A program made the position numbers and the translations under genes. This document shows, piece after piece, positions 33,783 through 44,570 of a stretch of DNA of 64,000 nt (position 1 is the stretch's first letter; the number at the start of each line of letters is the position of its first letter). Origin of the DNA: Beroe forskalii (lineage: Eukaryota > Ctenophora > Nuda > Beroida > Beroidae); NCBI GenBank assembly GCA_011033025.1, contig WFMF01000057.1, forward strand, positions 496,001 to 560,000, written 5' to 3'. A model generated the notes under the pieces. That model saw only the letters and a program-made list of their open reading frames with translations. It made no database searches and was not told where the DNA came from.

Positions 33783-36242
33783 ATACAGTCAAATCTGCCT
33801 CAAAAGGGTAAAAAGTGGACAAATTCTACACCAAGCGATTTTGCATGGATTCTATGGTTTTTTGCATGAAAAATCGATCTAACAACTTTCCACACCTCTC
33901 CGGAGTGTGGAAAGTGCCGAAAAATCGATTTTTAGCTGAGGCGCAGCCGACTGATATGTAAAAAATCGTATCTCGGCTCAGGAAGGTCGTAGAGACTTTA
34001 TCTTGGGCGGAAAGTGTGCGCAATGAAAATGTTTATATACAATTGTCAACAAAAATATGCCCTAAAATGCTCAGGAACGGAGTTACAGGCGAAAAACAGA
34101 TTTTTTGGGCAGGCGCAAGACCTGCATAAGGCGAATTTTGTATCTCAGTCCAGGAAGGTCGTAGAGACTTCATCTTGGGCGGAAAATGTGCGCAATGGCC
34201 ATGTTTATATACAATTGTTGACAAAAATATGCCCTAAAATGCTAAGGAACGGAGTAACGGGCGAAAAACTGATTTTTCGGGCAGACGCAAGACCTGCATA
34301 AGGCGAATTTTGTATCTCAGTCCAGGAAGGTCGTAGAGACTTCATCCTGGGCGGAAAATGTGCGCAATGGCCATGTTTATATACAATTGTTCACAAAAAT
34401 ATGCCCTAAAATGCTAAGGAACGGAATAACGGGTGAAAAACTGATTTTTTGGGCCAACACAAGACCTGATTTAGGCCAATTTTGTATCTCAGTCCAGGAA
34501 GGTTGTAGAGAGTTCATCTTGTGCGGAAAATGTGCGCAATGGCCATGTTTATTCTGTACGACTTGCTGATAAAAGAGTAAAAGGATAAACATGTGCCCTG
34601 AAATTCTCAGGAAGAAAGTTATAGGCGAACAATGAAATTTGGCAATGGTTTGAGACGATTTTCATATAATCACTGTCCAGTAAAAGAGACGGGTAACGGA
34701 CATTTGATCTCATGACATTTCATCTCACGGCACTTTATCTTGTAATATTTCAACCCCACGCAAAGGTAAGGATCTGGGTTAGGGTAATGGTTAGCGTATG
34801 GGTAAGAGTTAGGATTCGGGGTAAGGTTATAGGGTGATGTTTAGGGTCAGGACAGGGAGATGAAGTATCCTGACATGAAATTTCGTACACCCATAGAGAC
34901 TTCCGGCTGAGCAGGAAATAATTGGAATGGTCATTAACCACCATAAAGGACTGAGCTTTGCCCATTGAGCCCAGTTAAATCCAAATCGGTGGGAATAATA
35001 TTTACACAGTCTGGCTGGGTCAGACCTCCCAGTGAATCATCTAGACAAAGAGAGGTGGTACATTATAGCCGCATTTGGCAGATCTCTGACTTAATCTGCA
35101 GGCAAGCCTTGTCTTGCTTTGCAGTCTGATTGTTGCCACGGGCGTTGGCAGCCCGCCGGTCCAGAGGGGTCCAGGAACGGCTGACTGCTCTCAGCTGAGG
35201 ATATCCCTGGCAGTAGGGTGGCCTAAAAAACCACCCAGGAGTTCACACCCTTAGCCTAGCTTATTAGGGATAGTATCCATATTCCATGCTCAGCATGGCT
35301 GCCACCGGCCTGGCCGATTAAACCGACCCTGGCCGTTTTACTAAGACTAAGACCATACAGGACTGGAATAAATGTCTGGACCAAGATAGAAAAATCTTCT
35401 ATATCAGGCCTGTTAGCTGCCAAAAAATTAGTTTTTCGCCCGTTACTCCGTTCCTGAGCATTTTAGGGCATATTTTTGTCAACAATTGTATATAAACATG
35501 GCCATTGCGCACATTTTCCGCCTAAGATGAAGTTTCTACGACCATCCAAGACAGAGATACAAAATTCTCCTTAAGCAGGTCTTGCGCCTGCCCAAAAAAT
35601 CTGTTTTTCGCCCGTAACTCCATTCCTGAGCATTTTAGGGCATTTTTTTGTTGACAATTGTATATAAACATGGTCATTGCGCACATTTTCCGCCCAAGAT
35701 GGAGTCTCTACGACCTTCCTGGACTGAGATAAAAAATTCGCCTAAATCAGGTCTTGCGTCTGCCCGAAAAAGCAGTTTTTCGCCCGTTACTCCGTTCCTT
35801 AGCATTTTAGGGCATATTTTTGTGAACAATTGTATATAAACATGGCCATTGTTATTTTCCGCCCAAGATGAAGTCTCTGCGACCTTCCTGGACTGAGATA
35901 CAAAATTCGCCTTATGCAGGTCTTGTGCCTGCCCAAAATCTGTTTTTCGCCTGTAACTCCGTTCCTGAGCATTTAAGGGCATATTTTTTGACAATTGTAT
36001 ATAAACAAGCTCATTGCGCACACTTTCCGCCCAAGATGAAGTCTCTACGACCTTCCTGAGCCGAGATACGATTTTTACATATCAGTCGGCTGCGCCTCAG
36101 CTAAAATCGATTTTTCGGCACTTTCCACACTCCGGAGGGGTGTGGAAAGTTAAGATCGATTTTTCATGCAAAAAACTATAGAATCCATGCAAAATCGCTT
36201 GGTGTAGAATTTGTCCACTTTTAAATCCAATTTTGACTGTAT
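33783..36242. mobile_element. Foldback element with 172-bp satellite arms and TA target site
   Basis: It starts ATACAGTCAAA at 33783 and ends TTTGACTGTAT at 36242; TA lies immediately outside both ends (33781-33782 and 36243-36244). The outer arms carry CACCAAGCGATTTTGCATGG and a CCACACTCCGGAG hairpin. Then come about four units of 172 bp on each side (GGAAGGTCGTAGAGACTT, TTGGGCGGAAAATGTGCGCA, TATACAATTGT), facing each other around a 0.8-kb unique core (about 34640-35420). The right flank resumes the 24290-type lectin-downstream sequence, so it inserted into that duplicated DNA. Confidence 0.85.
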
Positions 36243-36623
36243 TATTAACTCAGATACGACATCTATTATTAATCACCGCAGCTAATCAAATGGCAAATTA
36301 TCCTCTGTAGGTCCGAGTATACCTCTCACCTTGCAGTAAAGTCTAAAGAAGGTGAGTAGACCTAGATTTACTAAACAAAAGGCGAGTAAAATGTCACAAA
36401 GCCGGTCGTGTTCACGGAAACACAATGGTTTAATGTATTCTGTGTAATTTTAGATTCTAATATACATATATTTCTTATCTAGCATCAGGTTTACAGGACT
36501 CTCACGCGCACAAATCCCCACATTCATTAAGAAGTGCAGAATTACAGCATGATTTAATTACTTTTTCCACGTTTATTCTATATACAGTGACTTACCGGTT
36601 CCTCAAAATCATGCAGAACTAAC

Positions 36624-37424
36624 CTGACAATGCAGAGATAGGTGCCCTGCCGTCTGGCACTCCTTAAGACAGTAGTGGCACTTTGTGGTGGCTGTGGTTC
36701 GCGCCACCGAGCCCCTCACTTCAACCTGCCGTCCTGCGTTCATAGTCGTCAACTTGGCGTCGATCTCGTTACGCCGTATCTGAATGGAAAGAGAAACTTT
36801 ATCTTGTGGCACACCCCAAAAAGGCCGCTACTCGGACTAACCTCTCCTGCATCTAATTCCATTGGGGTTATTAAAAAGCCCACTAACCTCAGTACAGGGG
36901 GTGTCAATAACAGGAATCTGAGTAAACACTCCCTTCTTAGCCGCTTCCTTGAACACGTACAGCCTCCTGTTATCTAACGAATACCTGAGAGATAAATAAA
37001 ACGGCGTATTAGCTTACCCACAGGTCCATTTGACATTATCCAATCAGCGAGCGAGTTGAACAAAAACTTGTGCACTGATTGGTCTATGTCATGACGATTT
37101 CGAGATTCTATGGGCAGGCTGATTTGCCACATATATCATTACCATCCGGTAACCGACCTTGAGCGTTATTAACGGATTGGTGATAGGACTGGTAAACCGA
37201 CCAGTAATTGAGTAAATGCACGCTGGTATTTTAACAAATTTCTCCCCCAGATTAATCGGAAAACAAGATAAACCCTCAACGAACCAGGTGTTGTTGATGT
37301 GGAAGACTCTGATGGGGTTGAACTGGGATATCTTGAGCGTACCACGGACCAGTTTCGTGATAGCAGTGGAGAGCAACGTCCCATTTGTGAACTTGGTCAG
37401 AGGGGAAGGTAAGGAGTGGGGACG
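36624..37424 (-). CDS. ParB-like domain protein with C2HC-type zinc finger, partial
   Basis: Three minus-strand exons join in phase: 37424-37274 (ends phase 1), 36973-36888 (phase 0) and 36779-36624 (CATTGTCAG|GTTAGT). The first encodes LTKFTNGTLLSTAITKL and LKISQFNPIRVFHINNTW; the split codon then gives DNRRLYVFKEAAKKG and FTQIPVIDTPC. This matches the ParB/sulfiredoxin-like pattern F.nG..l...i..L..G.....ipPIrV, then DNRRLyvf, seen in uncharacterised eukaryotic proteins. The third exon adds KLTTMNAGRQVEVRG and a candidate zinc knuckle CHYCLKECQTAGHLSLHC. Bacterial relatives bind DNA or hydrolyse CTP; the eukaryotic role is unknown to me. Start and later exons were not found. The first exon's acceptor (AAATAG) is weak. 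Confidence 0.7.
37030..37085. promoter_or_regulatory. Inverted CCAATCAG pair
   Basis: CCAATCAGCGAGCG and its inverse CACTGATTGG are separated by about 25 bp. A second, longer pair is at 38369-38424. CCAAT boxes are NF-Y sites in animals, but the symmetry could also reflect a small transposon. Confidence 0.35.
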
Positions 37425-38021
37425 CTATTTTCTAGGGAAATAGGTGGTCTACCATCGATGCAAGACTCGTTAATTGAATTGATATGGTTTTAATTGGAAA
37501 ATTATTCAAAGACATTCTTTACAAAAAGACTTCCTTGAAACTTTTCTTTCTTGAGGCTTACATATTGTAATTCGACTTATCGAATGCTCGAATTAGTTTT
37601 AAAAGATAAATAATGAGACAGCTTATCTTATAAGGAAGATTACATGATAATACTAGTATAATAGTATAATAATTAGTATAATAATGAAAAATATTATTAC
37701 CGTTCATGTTTTAAACATAGTTAAAATGTAACGATATCTACCATTTATAAACGTAGCTTTCTAACTCATATATAGCGAGTTGTTGGAAACATAAGTTAAA
37801 TTTTTCAAGTCAAATGTTAATAGTTGCAATTTAAATTTTGAAAATCAATATCTTGGTTATTAAAAGTAATGACTTTTCTAATATGTAAAATGATCATGCT
37901 TACATTTGCCAATCAGTCAAATTGAAGTATGTTTCGTACACACTAACACTAAGAAACAATTAACAAATAAATTAAGAAACAAGTAATTGTAACATAGGAT
38001 TAATTTCGGCGCATAAGTAAT

Positions 38022-38108
38022 CGGCCGGTGACTCATCTTTTGAATTTGTAGCGCGCGGCAGTGGTTGGTGACGTCACATGGCCGGCAGATTACTAATACG
38101 CGAAGTAT
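38022..38108. mobile_element. Small GGCCGG-ended repeat
   Basis: ATCGGCCGGTGAC ... GTCACATGGCCGGCAGATT, followed by TAATACGCGAAGTATA, matches 32800-32885. The two ends are roughly inverted. The rest of 37425-38950 is A/T-rich with no exon I can support. Confidence 0.5.
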
Positions 38109-38368
38109 AGGCACTGCAGTGCTACCACCTATAAACTGAAGTATATAATCTTAGTAACACCGCAGTAACACTAAATTATAACCGTTATAAAAGCTAGATG
38201 TCCAATTGTCCACGATGTTAATAGGTTGGTATTTTAACTCCTAAGAACGAAGTATCAAAATAGGTTTAAAATATAGAATTTTCAAATAAAATAATCCTTT
38301 CCGAGCTCGTTTGCATCTTTCAGCTCAAACATATGGGTTCCATATCGGCAGCGTATTAGCTTATAAAT

Positions 38369-38424
38369 AGACCAATCAGAGCGCATGCTTACAGTCAACA
38401 TGCGCGCTGATTGGTCAGTGTCCA
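38369..38424. promoter_or_regulatory. Palindromic CCAATCAG/GCATGC element
   Basis: GACCAATCAGAGCGCATGC pairs with GCATGCGCGCTGATTGGTC-like sequence around TTACAGTCAAC. It could be a bidirectional NF-Y-type element or a MITE. Confidence 0.35.
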
Positions 38425-38950
38425 ATGGTCTTGTGGATAACTCAATAGATAATACTTACACCGTCGCTATAACTTCTCTACAAACCCCAGAGGGACCACC
38501 ACTCTGACAATTCACCACACCCCAGATAGACCCCATTTCCTTATGATACTAATGCTACAGTCCCGCTACATTATGCGAACTATCCCTTTCTTAGGCTCTG
38601 ATTGAATGTGGTTTATAGATAACGCGGATGTGAATATGATTGAATGATGCTTTATAAAATAATTAAGATGTGGCTATTACGAAACATCATTCATCATTTA
38701 TTAATCGGTCAGGTGAAGACTTTTTACATTGCTGAAAGGACATTCGACATATATTGATAATGTATTGAAGTATAAGTGGTAAAATAGCTGTGGCTCTCCG
38801 CTTTCTCCCTGGAAAAGCACCGTCGGAAAAGTCCGTAACACATTAAAATGCCGTGATAACTTCATATACCACATTACCACGTGACACGCATATCGATATC
38901 ACGTGACCGCATAGAAAGGTCACGTGATCAGGAACCTGCCTAGAAATATC

Positions 38951-39680
38951 CTATCCGAGCAACAACATCTCGTCTCCCTTGGGAGTGAAATCCCAGTCAG
39001 TGGGGAGGGGAGAGCCAGGGGTGGTGTCTTGACCTGCAGCCTGAAGGAGGAGAGGATGTTACAGCTATACAGTGAAAAAGTAGAGATAAGGGATGTGTTC
39101 CTTTTTCTACTGGAGGCGCTTCCTTCCAAAGAAAAATAATGGTTTTTATAAGGTGGACTTGTCTTTGGGAAGTTGAAATTTAGTATGTAAACCTTCAAAA
39201 CTAGACTCTGTAAACCGTCCATTTATTTAGAAATGCATCTTTACCGATAGGTCTATGGGCTGCTGGTCCTCAGGCACGGCAGTGGAGGAGGAGGAGGAGG
39301 ATGTAGGGAGGGCAGGGAGGAGGTCTGGAGTGATCACGTCTCCTGCACTGATTCCTGCAGAGGGGAGAGTGGGTTTTAAGAGGGTTTTCTAGATCACACG
39401 TTGACACTAAATCAGCAAATCAGTGAACAAATAATCAAATTGACGGTTGAAAGCGTTAATAACAACTGGCATGCTACATAGCACATATATTCCGGGGTAT
39501 GAGAATTATAGGAAGCAATCCGAATAGACAAGTCTACTTCTGGATCCTCGAAACCACTCAAGAAGTAGCGGAATATTATTTTAGCAGCATGAGCATGAGA
39601 TGAGAACAAATCTGACCTGATATGGGACCATCGTCTGCTCCTTCCTCAGTGTTGAGGTTCGTGTAGTTCGTATCTTCGTA
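38951..39680 (-). CDS. C-terminal exons of a membrane protein (probably the TMEM72-like gene)
   Basis: Three exons join in phase: 39680-39617 (phase 0 to 1), 39354-39245 (phase 1 to 0) and 39040-38951 (TAG). They encode an acidic, Ser/Pro-rich tail: YEDTNYTNLNTEEGADDG, a run of six serines, VPEDQQPIDLS and a final WDFTPKGDEMLLLG. No domain is visible. The first exon begins in phase 0, exactly what the upstream membrane exon ending at 44540 requires, so I infer one gene with a roughly 4.9-kb intron holding the Ras-like gene and the 137-bp minisatellite. A separate gene is possible. Confidence 0.6.
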
Positions 39681-40419
39681 CTGAAAGTGAGGAAGTAGAC
39701 TGTGTAGATTGAGCAAATATTGGGTAGATAAATCCCTCTCAACATTAAACAAGAATTGCACCCGTTACCCATTTGCGGGCGCTTAATTTCCCTCCCCCGA
39801 GCTTGAAGAAAATAGTAATAGAAACGCGCAATTCTAAATGCATGTGGGACATGGGCAGCTTCGATCCGACGATCCACGTTGATGAGCTTTTTAACAACGC
39901 AATTGCATTATTTCACGAAGTTACTTATTTCATAAACTCCGTAGTTTGCCATGGTTTTCACGCAAGCAACTATTACTATAGCATTGATGATTCAATTTCA
40001 TGTCGACGGACGTTGCCCGTCTACGTCTATTTCTTCTGACTGGATCAGGATGGCTATTAAAAGTGACGTCCAAATGTGGAACGTTGCGCCGCGCGCGTGG
40101 GTAGGGTAACATCCTACGAATTTCATGATATACAATTTCATGATACAGTAATTAGTTTTTCCTGCACCATAAATTGTTCAAAATTGCTAGAATTTCAAAC
40201 ATAGGTAAAGTGTTGACTCGGCGCTTGAATTTTCGCTAAAATTTGATAGGCTAACTAAAGCTTAATATGAGCGCGCAACGCATGATGATGAGCCGCAGCG
40301 CCGCGCACAAAACTGTTCGATATGTACATCCATCCTGATCTTGCGGAGTGAATTGCGCGCAACTGCGCGCGCAATTAAGGTTGCTACGCGACTCCACCTG
40401 ATGGTACCATTGTTGACGT

Positions 40420-40500
40420 AATCTCCCTCAAATATGTGGACATCTCCCTCAAATTTGTGGACATCTCCCTCAAATTTTGTGGACATATCTCCCTCGGACT
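40420..40500. repeat. 20-bp tandem repeat, four units
   Basis: TGTGGACATCTCCCTCAAAT repeats with small changes. The adjoining 40040-40120 segment is a reverse copy of the 5510-5570 family. No gene is seen elsewhere in 39681-41003. Confidence 0.7.
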
Positions 40501-41003
40501 TTCCGGGCACTTTCCAGAAATTACAGTAGTTGTATTGCAAATCTGGACCTGCTATGCACATATCCTATTTCTCACCTTCCCAAACACGATCTCTGCTAAC
40601 CCTCTCATTTGCCTTTCTGTATTCACAAAAAGGCCAATGGGGAGGGAAAAAATTGTTTTTTTCGAGGAGAAACATCGAAATTAAGAGATGTTAATCTTGA
40701 TGCTTGGGGTGTTAATTGGAATTGAAAGGGCGGGCGAGTATTTTTGTGAATTTGCGACAAGCATGTCGAGGTTTCTTTTAATTGAGATTCGTGTCAAAGA
40801 TTAATCACATTAATACTAAGCGTTAAATCCGAAAGATTTAAAATACGGTATATATTGACATGCAAATATTATTCTGTCACTCTTAATCCAACGCCCTGCA
40901 ACCAATTCTTCAGAGTCTCCAGGCAGGGGTTGCAATTTGGAGCGCCTAAAACTGAAATCACTGCCTTAAAGATCTCCAATAATCTCCATCAAATCATCTG
41001 AAA

Positions 41004-41852
41004 CTACGACAAACAACACCTCACTTTACTCCTCTTCCTCATCTCCCGAATAGTCTGTCTTCTCCTCACAATCCTCCTCACTAACTCCCTGAACACCTCC
41101 TCCACATTCACTCCACTCTTAGCTGAAACCTCCGCAAAACATACTCCCCCAAACTCCTCGCCCAGCAGTTCACCCTGTTTCCTGGTAACCAGTCTCCGCT
41201 CAACATCGTCACATTTACTTCCGACCAGACACAAGGGCATCTGGGAATTCGTCTTATTCTTTGCCTCCCTCTCCTCATTTATTTCATCCTCTTGCGCCAT
41301 TTCTTCCTCTTCCTCCCTTTCTTTCCGAACTGTAACGCCCTTTCTCTTTTCTTTCTCTTCCATACACGCTATTCCCTCTTGCTCCCTCTCATCTTGCTCC
41401 CTCTCATCTTGCTCCCTCTCCCCTTCATCTTCCTCCCCAAAACCCGGACACAAAGACACGATCTCCTTCCAGAAGTCCCGCACACTTGTGAAGCTGTCCT
41501 CATCAGTTACTGAGTAAACCAGGAGAAACCCGTCTGCTGAACAGAGCACAGACTCCCGGAGGGGAGTCCGAGGTGGGATACGTGATGCGTCGAATATCTC
41601 GAGACGATAGAGAACGTCGTCATGGGGAGGATTTCCATGGGGAGGGTTGTTAAGGTGAGGATTTTCGTGATTTAAAGGGTTATCAGTGTGTTGCTCTTCG
41701 TCGAGTTTGATGATCTTGATGAAGGAGTCCTCGACCTCAGGAGCATATCCGGGCGGAATGAAGGTGTTAAAGACGAACTTCAAGATAAGGTTAGAGACAC
41801 CTGAGCCACGGGATCCCAACACCACAATCTTCAGGGTCTTGTACTTCACCAT
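41004..41852 (-). CDS. Ras-family protein with degenerate GTPase motifs and CaaX tail
   Basis: A single uninterrupted frame of 282 residues starts at the ATG at 41852. A CTTTGTAG acceptor lies about 30 bp upstream, so a 5'UTR exon may exist. The Ras fold is clear: KIVVLGSRGSGVS, YAPEVEDSF, LEIFDAS, DGFLLVYSVTDEDSF, LVGSKCDD and EVSAKSG, ending RCCLS, a CaaX box for prenylation plus a palmitoylatable Cys. Key residues are changed: the P-loop Lys is Val, Ras Gly12 is Arg, switch I Thr35 is Glu, DTAGQ is DASRI and NKxD is SKxD. About 25 Asn/Pro/His residues are inserted before switch II and about 60 Glu/Arg-rich residues before the SKCD motif. Normal GTP binding and hydrolysis are unlikely; a membrane-anchored pseudo-GTPase is inferred. 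It lies intronless inside the presumed TMEM72-like intron, same strand, so a retroposed origin is possible. Confidence 0.85.
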   Translation of the reverse strand: MVKYKTLKIVVLGSRGSGVSNLILKFVFNTFIPPGYAPEVEDSFIKIIKLDEEQHTDNPLNHENPHLNNPPHGNPPHDDVLYRLEIFDASRIPPRTPLRESVLCSADGFLLVYSVTDEDSFTSVRDFWKEIVSLCPGFGEEDEGEREQDEREQDEREQEGIACMEEKEKRKGVTVRKEREEEEEMAQEDEINEEREAKNKTNSQMPLCLVGSKCDDVERRLVTRKQGELLGEEFGGVCFAEVSAKSGVNVEEVFRELVRRIVRRRQTIREMRKRSKVRCCLS

Positions 41853-42955
41853 GCGGCAAGAGTAGCTTCCTACATGGGTCTACAAAGAGATGGGTATAGT
41901 AGCGAATAAGAGGCAATTTCCATAAGACCAGAAAAACAACACTATTTACTACTCAAACCGAAAATTCCATAAGATACTCATTTAAGAATTTAGCTCTTGT
42001 CGAGCTTCGACTGAACAATGAAGGTAAACGAAATTTGTTCGGTCTCGCCCGTGAGCGTTAAAAACACTATCCAACAGCACGAAGTATGACCCAATGTGTG
42101 TCGGTTGGTCGGATCAATTTCATGCTACTGTAATGATCAAGAAAGTTAATCGAATGTTCTGCGTAATTACATGAGATGTTTCAGAGCAGAGTGCCAGTGT
42201 ATTTATAGATGTGTGTCAAACACGCATCGTATTACAGTACACTGCTTTGCGGCGGACTTCAGTAGTGTACAATGTACAATGTACGATGTACATCAACATG
42301 ATACATTTAGTACACTTGGGGCTGATTACAGTACACTGATCTGCACCGGACTACATTATTATTAGTGTATAGTAGTCTCACGACAAGTTTTGACCGATTT
42401 AAAGGGTAGTAATATATCCGTAGAGTCGTGTTCTACACGCGTTTTATATCATGTGTCTGTTATGACTTACAACTTTAAATGTAAATCTATGCGACCTTTG
42501 TATTTGCGTTACAAAAATGTGCATATCTCCGAGGTTTTTTGAGGAAACTTGATGAAACTTTCAGGATATTTAGAACTAGATATAAGCAACATCTCAGTGA
42601 AGTTCAGATTCATTTTTGAGCCCCAGAAGCGGAGTTATGACCGAAAAGCCACTTATTAAGTTATTAAGCGGTAACTTTAAAACAAAACACCAGTTTATTT
42701 GTCATATCTCAATTTCTGGAGGTCAAAAATGTTAGCTACTCCAGGATTATATTGGTCATATCTTGCCCGTAATATCCTGAAAATTTGATCAAAATTGCTC
42801 AAAAAACGGCTGAGTTATGCGCTTTTTTGTTTTGTGTAAACAAGCATTTTTTTATTATTACCATATAAGGTAATGTGTGCTTGTTGTGTACAGGGTGTGT
42901 CTTGTGTACACCGTTCGACTACTATAGTACTACTATAGTACTTTAGAGGCTCAAA
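41853..42955. other. No gene seen
   Basis: A/T-rich DNA. Repeats of GTACAATGTAC-type words at 42265-42300 and CTACTATAGTA at 42918-42940 are the only structure noticed. Confidence 0.45.
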
Positions 42956-42959
42956 CTCA

Positions 42960-43110
42960 CCGCAGAAATATGATTTAGAGCACTCGGCTCAGCTTCGCTT
43001 CGCCTCGCACTCTAAATCATTTAAATGTCTCCAGCTTCGCTGTCGACATTTAAATATTATATAGAGCCCTGCTCGCGCAGGGCTCTATATTGTCTGCGTG
43101 TTCGTCTTAC
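42960..43110. repeat. Three consecutive hairpins
   Basis: Three stems in a row: ATGATTTAGAGC...CTCTAAATCAT, ATTTAAATGTC...GACATTTAAAT around CAGCTTCGCTG, and ATATAGAGCCCTG...CAGGGCTCTATAT around CTCGCG. Style and loops resemble the hairpins at 16390-16990. Confidence 0.65.
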
Positions 43111-43829
43111 GCCTCTAAAGTACATACAATGAACATTATGTACACTGGGGACTGATACACTAGTTATTAGTGAGACTGATACGTCTGCGTTAAGAGACAA
43201 ATTACGAAGTTACGAGATGTCGGCAAATAAAATTTAAGGGATCTGTAACATAACGCACTGACACAACCTTGCACCAATTTGCAAATTACAGTGCAAGTAC
43301 TACAACATTTTTAGTGTCTAGTGGGTTTGACCGCTACACGGAACTTAATAATATGATCAAACCTTACCACGATCATGTACAGTGTAAATTAGGTACCTAC
43401 GCTATTTCATCGCAATCTAAATTTATCATATATTGTACAGGCAGGATTCACGCAACATTGACCATTGTAATTTCACGAGGATGTTCATGTCGTGATTTGG
43501 TGAGGTCGCGCATTTATTACCCATGGCACGCCTATTCCTGTTTGCGCGCTCATACTTGTACCGTGCTCTTCTTAAGAAAAGCTAAACACTGGTGTCTCGG
43601 ATTTTTGAGTACTTTTTTGCGGCGCGTGACAGCGCGCAAATGTAATGTCTATGCAAACAGAGTAAAGCACTTTTGCGCTATCCCGTGCCACAAAAAGACA
43701 AAAAGTATCCAAGCGCGACGCAATCAAATACGCTGCTCCTCAAAAGATCTAGAAACCACGGTTTTTCGAACTTTCGAATCAGGAACACGTTCCGTAATAG
43801 CAAATTCGTGAAATCAAGATCAGGATCCT

Positions 43830-44570
43830 TGACGAAAAGACATACCCGTCCAGCAAAGAAAAGATATGATCGGCTCAAATCACAGCACTTCTGTGCAGTG
43901 GTTTGTAGGTTAAAATACCTATCCAGCAAAGAAGAGACCTACAGGACAGCACTTCTGCACTGTGGTTTTAAGATTAAAATACCTGCCCAGCAAAGAAGTG
44001 GTATAATCGGGTCAAACCACAGCACTTCTGTGCAGTGGTTTGTAGGTTAAAATACCTGTCCAGCAAAGAAGAGACCTACAGGACAGCACTTCTGCACTGT
44101 GGTTTTAAGATTAAAATACCTGCCCAGCAAAGAAGTGGTATAATCGGGTCAAACCACAGCACTTCTGTGCAGTGGTTTGTAGGTTAAAATACCTGTCCTG
44201 CAAAGAAGAGACCTACAGGACAGCACTTCTGCACTGTGGTTTTAAGATTAAAATACCTGCCCAGCAAAGAAAAGATATGATCGGCTCAAATCACAGCACT
44301 TCTGTGCAGTGGTTTGTAGGTTAAAATACCTGTCCAGCAAAGAAGAGACCTACAGGACAGCACTTCTGTACTGTGGTTTGTGGATTAAAGTACCTGCCCA
44401 GCAAAGAAGAGGTATAATCGGGTCAAATCACAGCACTTCTGTACTGTGGTTTGTAGATTAAAATACCTGCCCAGCAAAGAAGAGGTATAATCGGGTCAAA
44501 CCACAGCACTTCTGTGCAGTGGTTTGTAGGTTAAAATACCTGTCCAGCAAAGAAGAGGGCACAGACCACC
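43830..44570. repeat. 137-bp minisatellite built on the TMEM72-like exon 4 donor
   Basis: Units with period 137 (two related halves of about 68 bp) start at 43981, 44118 and 44255, with partial units on both sides. On the minus strand every half contains CTTCTTTGCTGGACAG|GTATTTTAA, the last codons of the exon ending at 44540 plus its donor. CAGCACTTCTGTGCAGTGG inverted words also occur in each unit. Confidence 0.85.

Noticed and set aside
37216-37443. Plus-strand exon with good-looking splice sites (CCCCCAG and AAG|GTAAGG)
   Set aside because: The minus-strand reading joins two further exons in phase and matches a ParB-like motif order; the plus sites are mirror images of its pyrimidine tract.
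38455-38535. Possible first exon (minus, MGSIWGVVNCQ) upstream of the ParB-like gene
   Set aside because: The GTAAGT donor is good, but its phase does not fit the next exon and there is no supporting homology.
43269-43811. 180-codon plus-strand frame
   Set aside because: It starts at a TTG, shows no domain or coding bias and runs into the 137-bp minisatellite; the splice-supported gene lies on the other strand.
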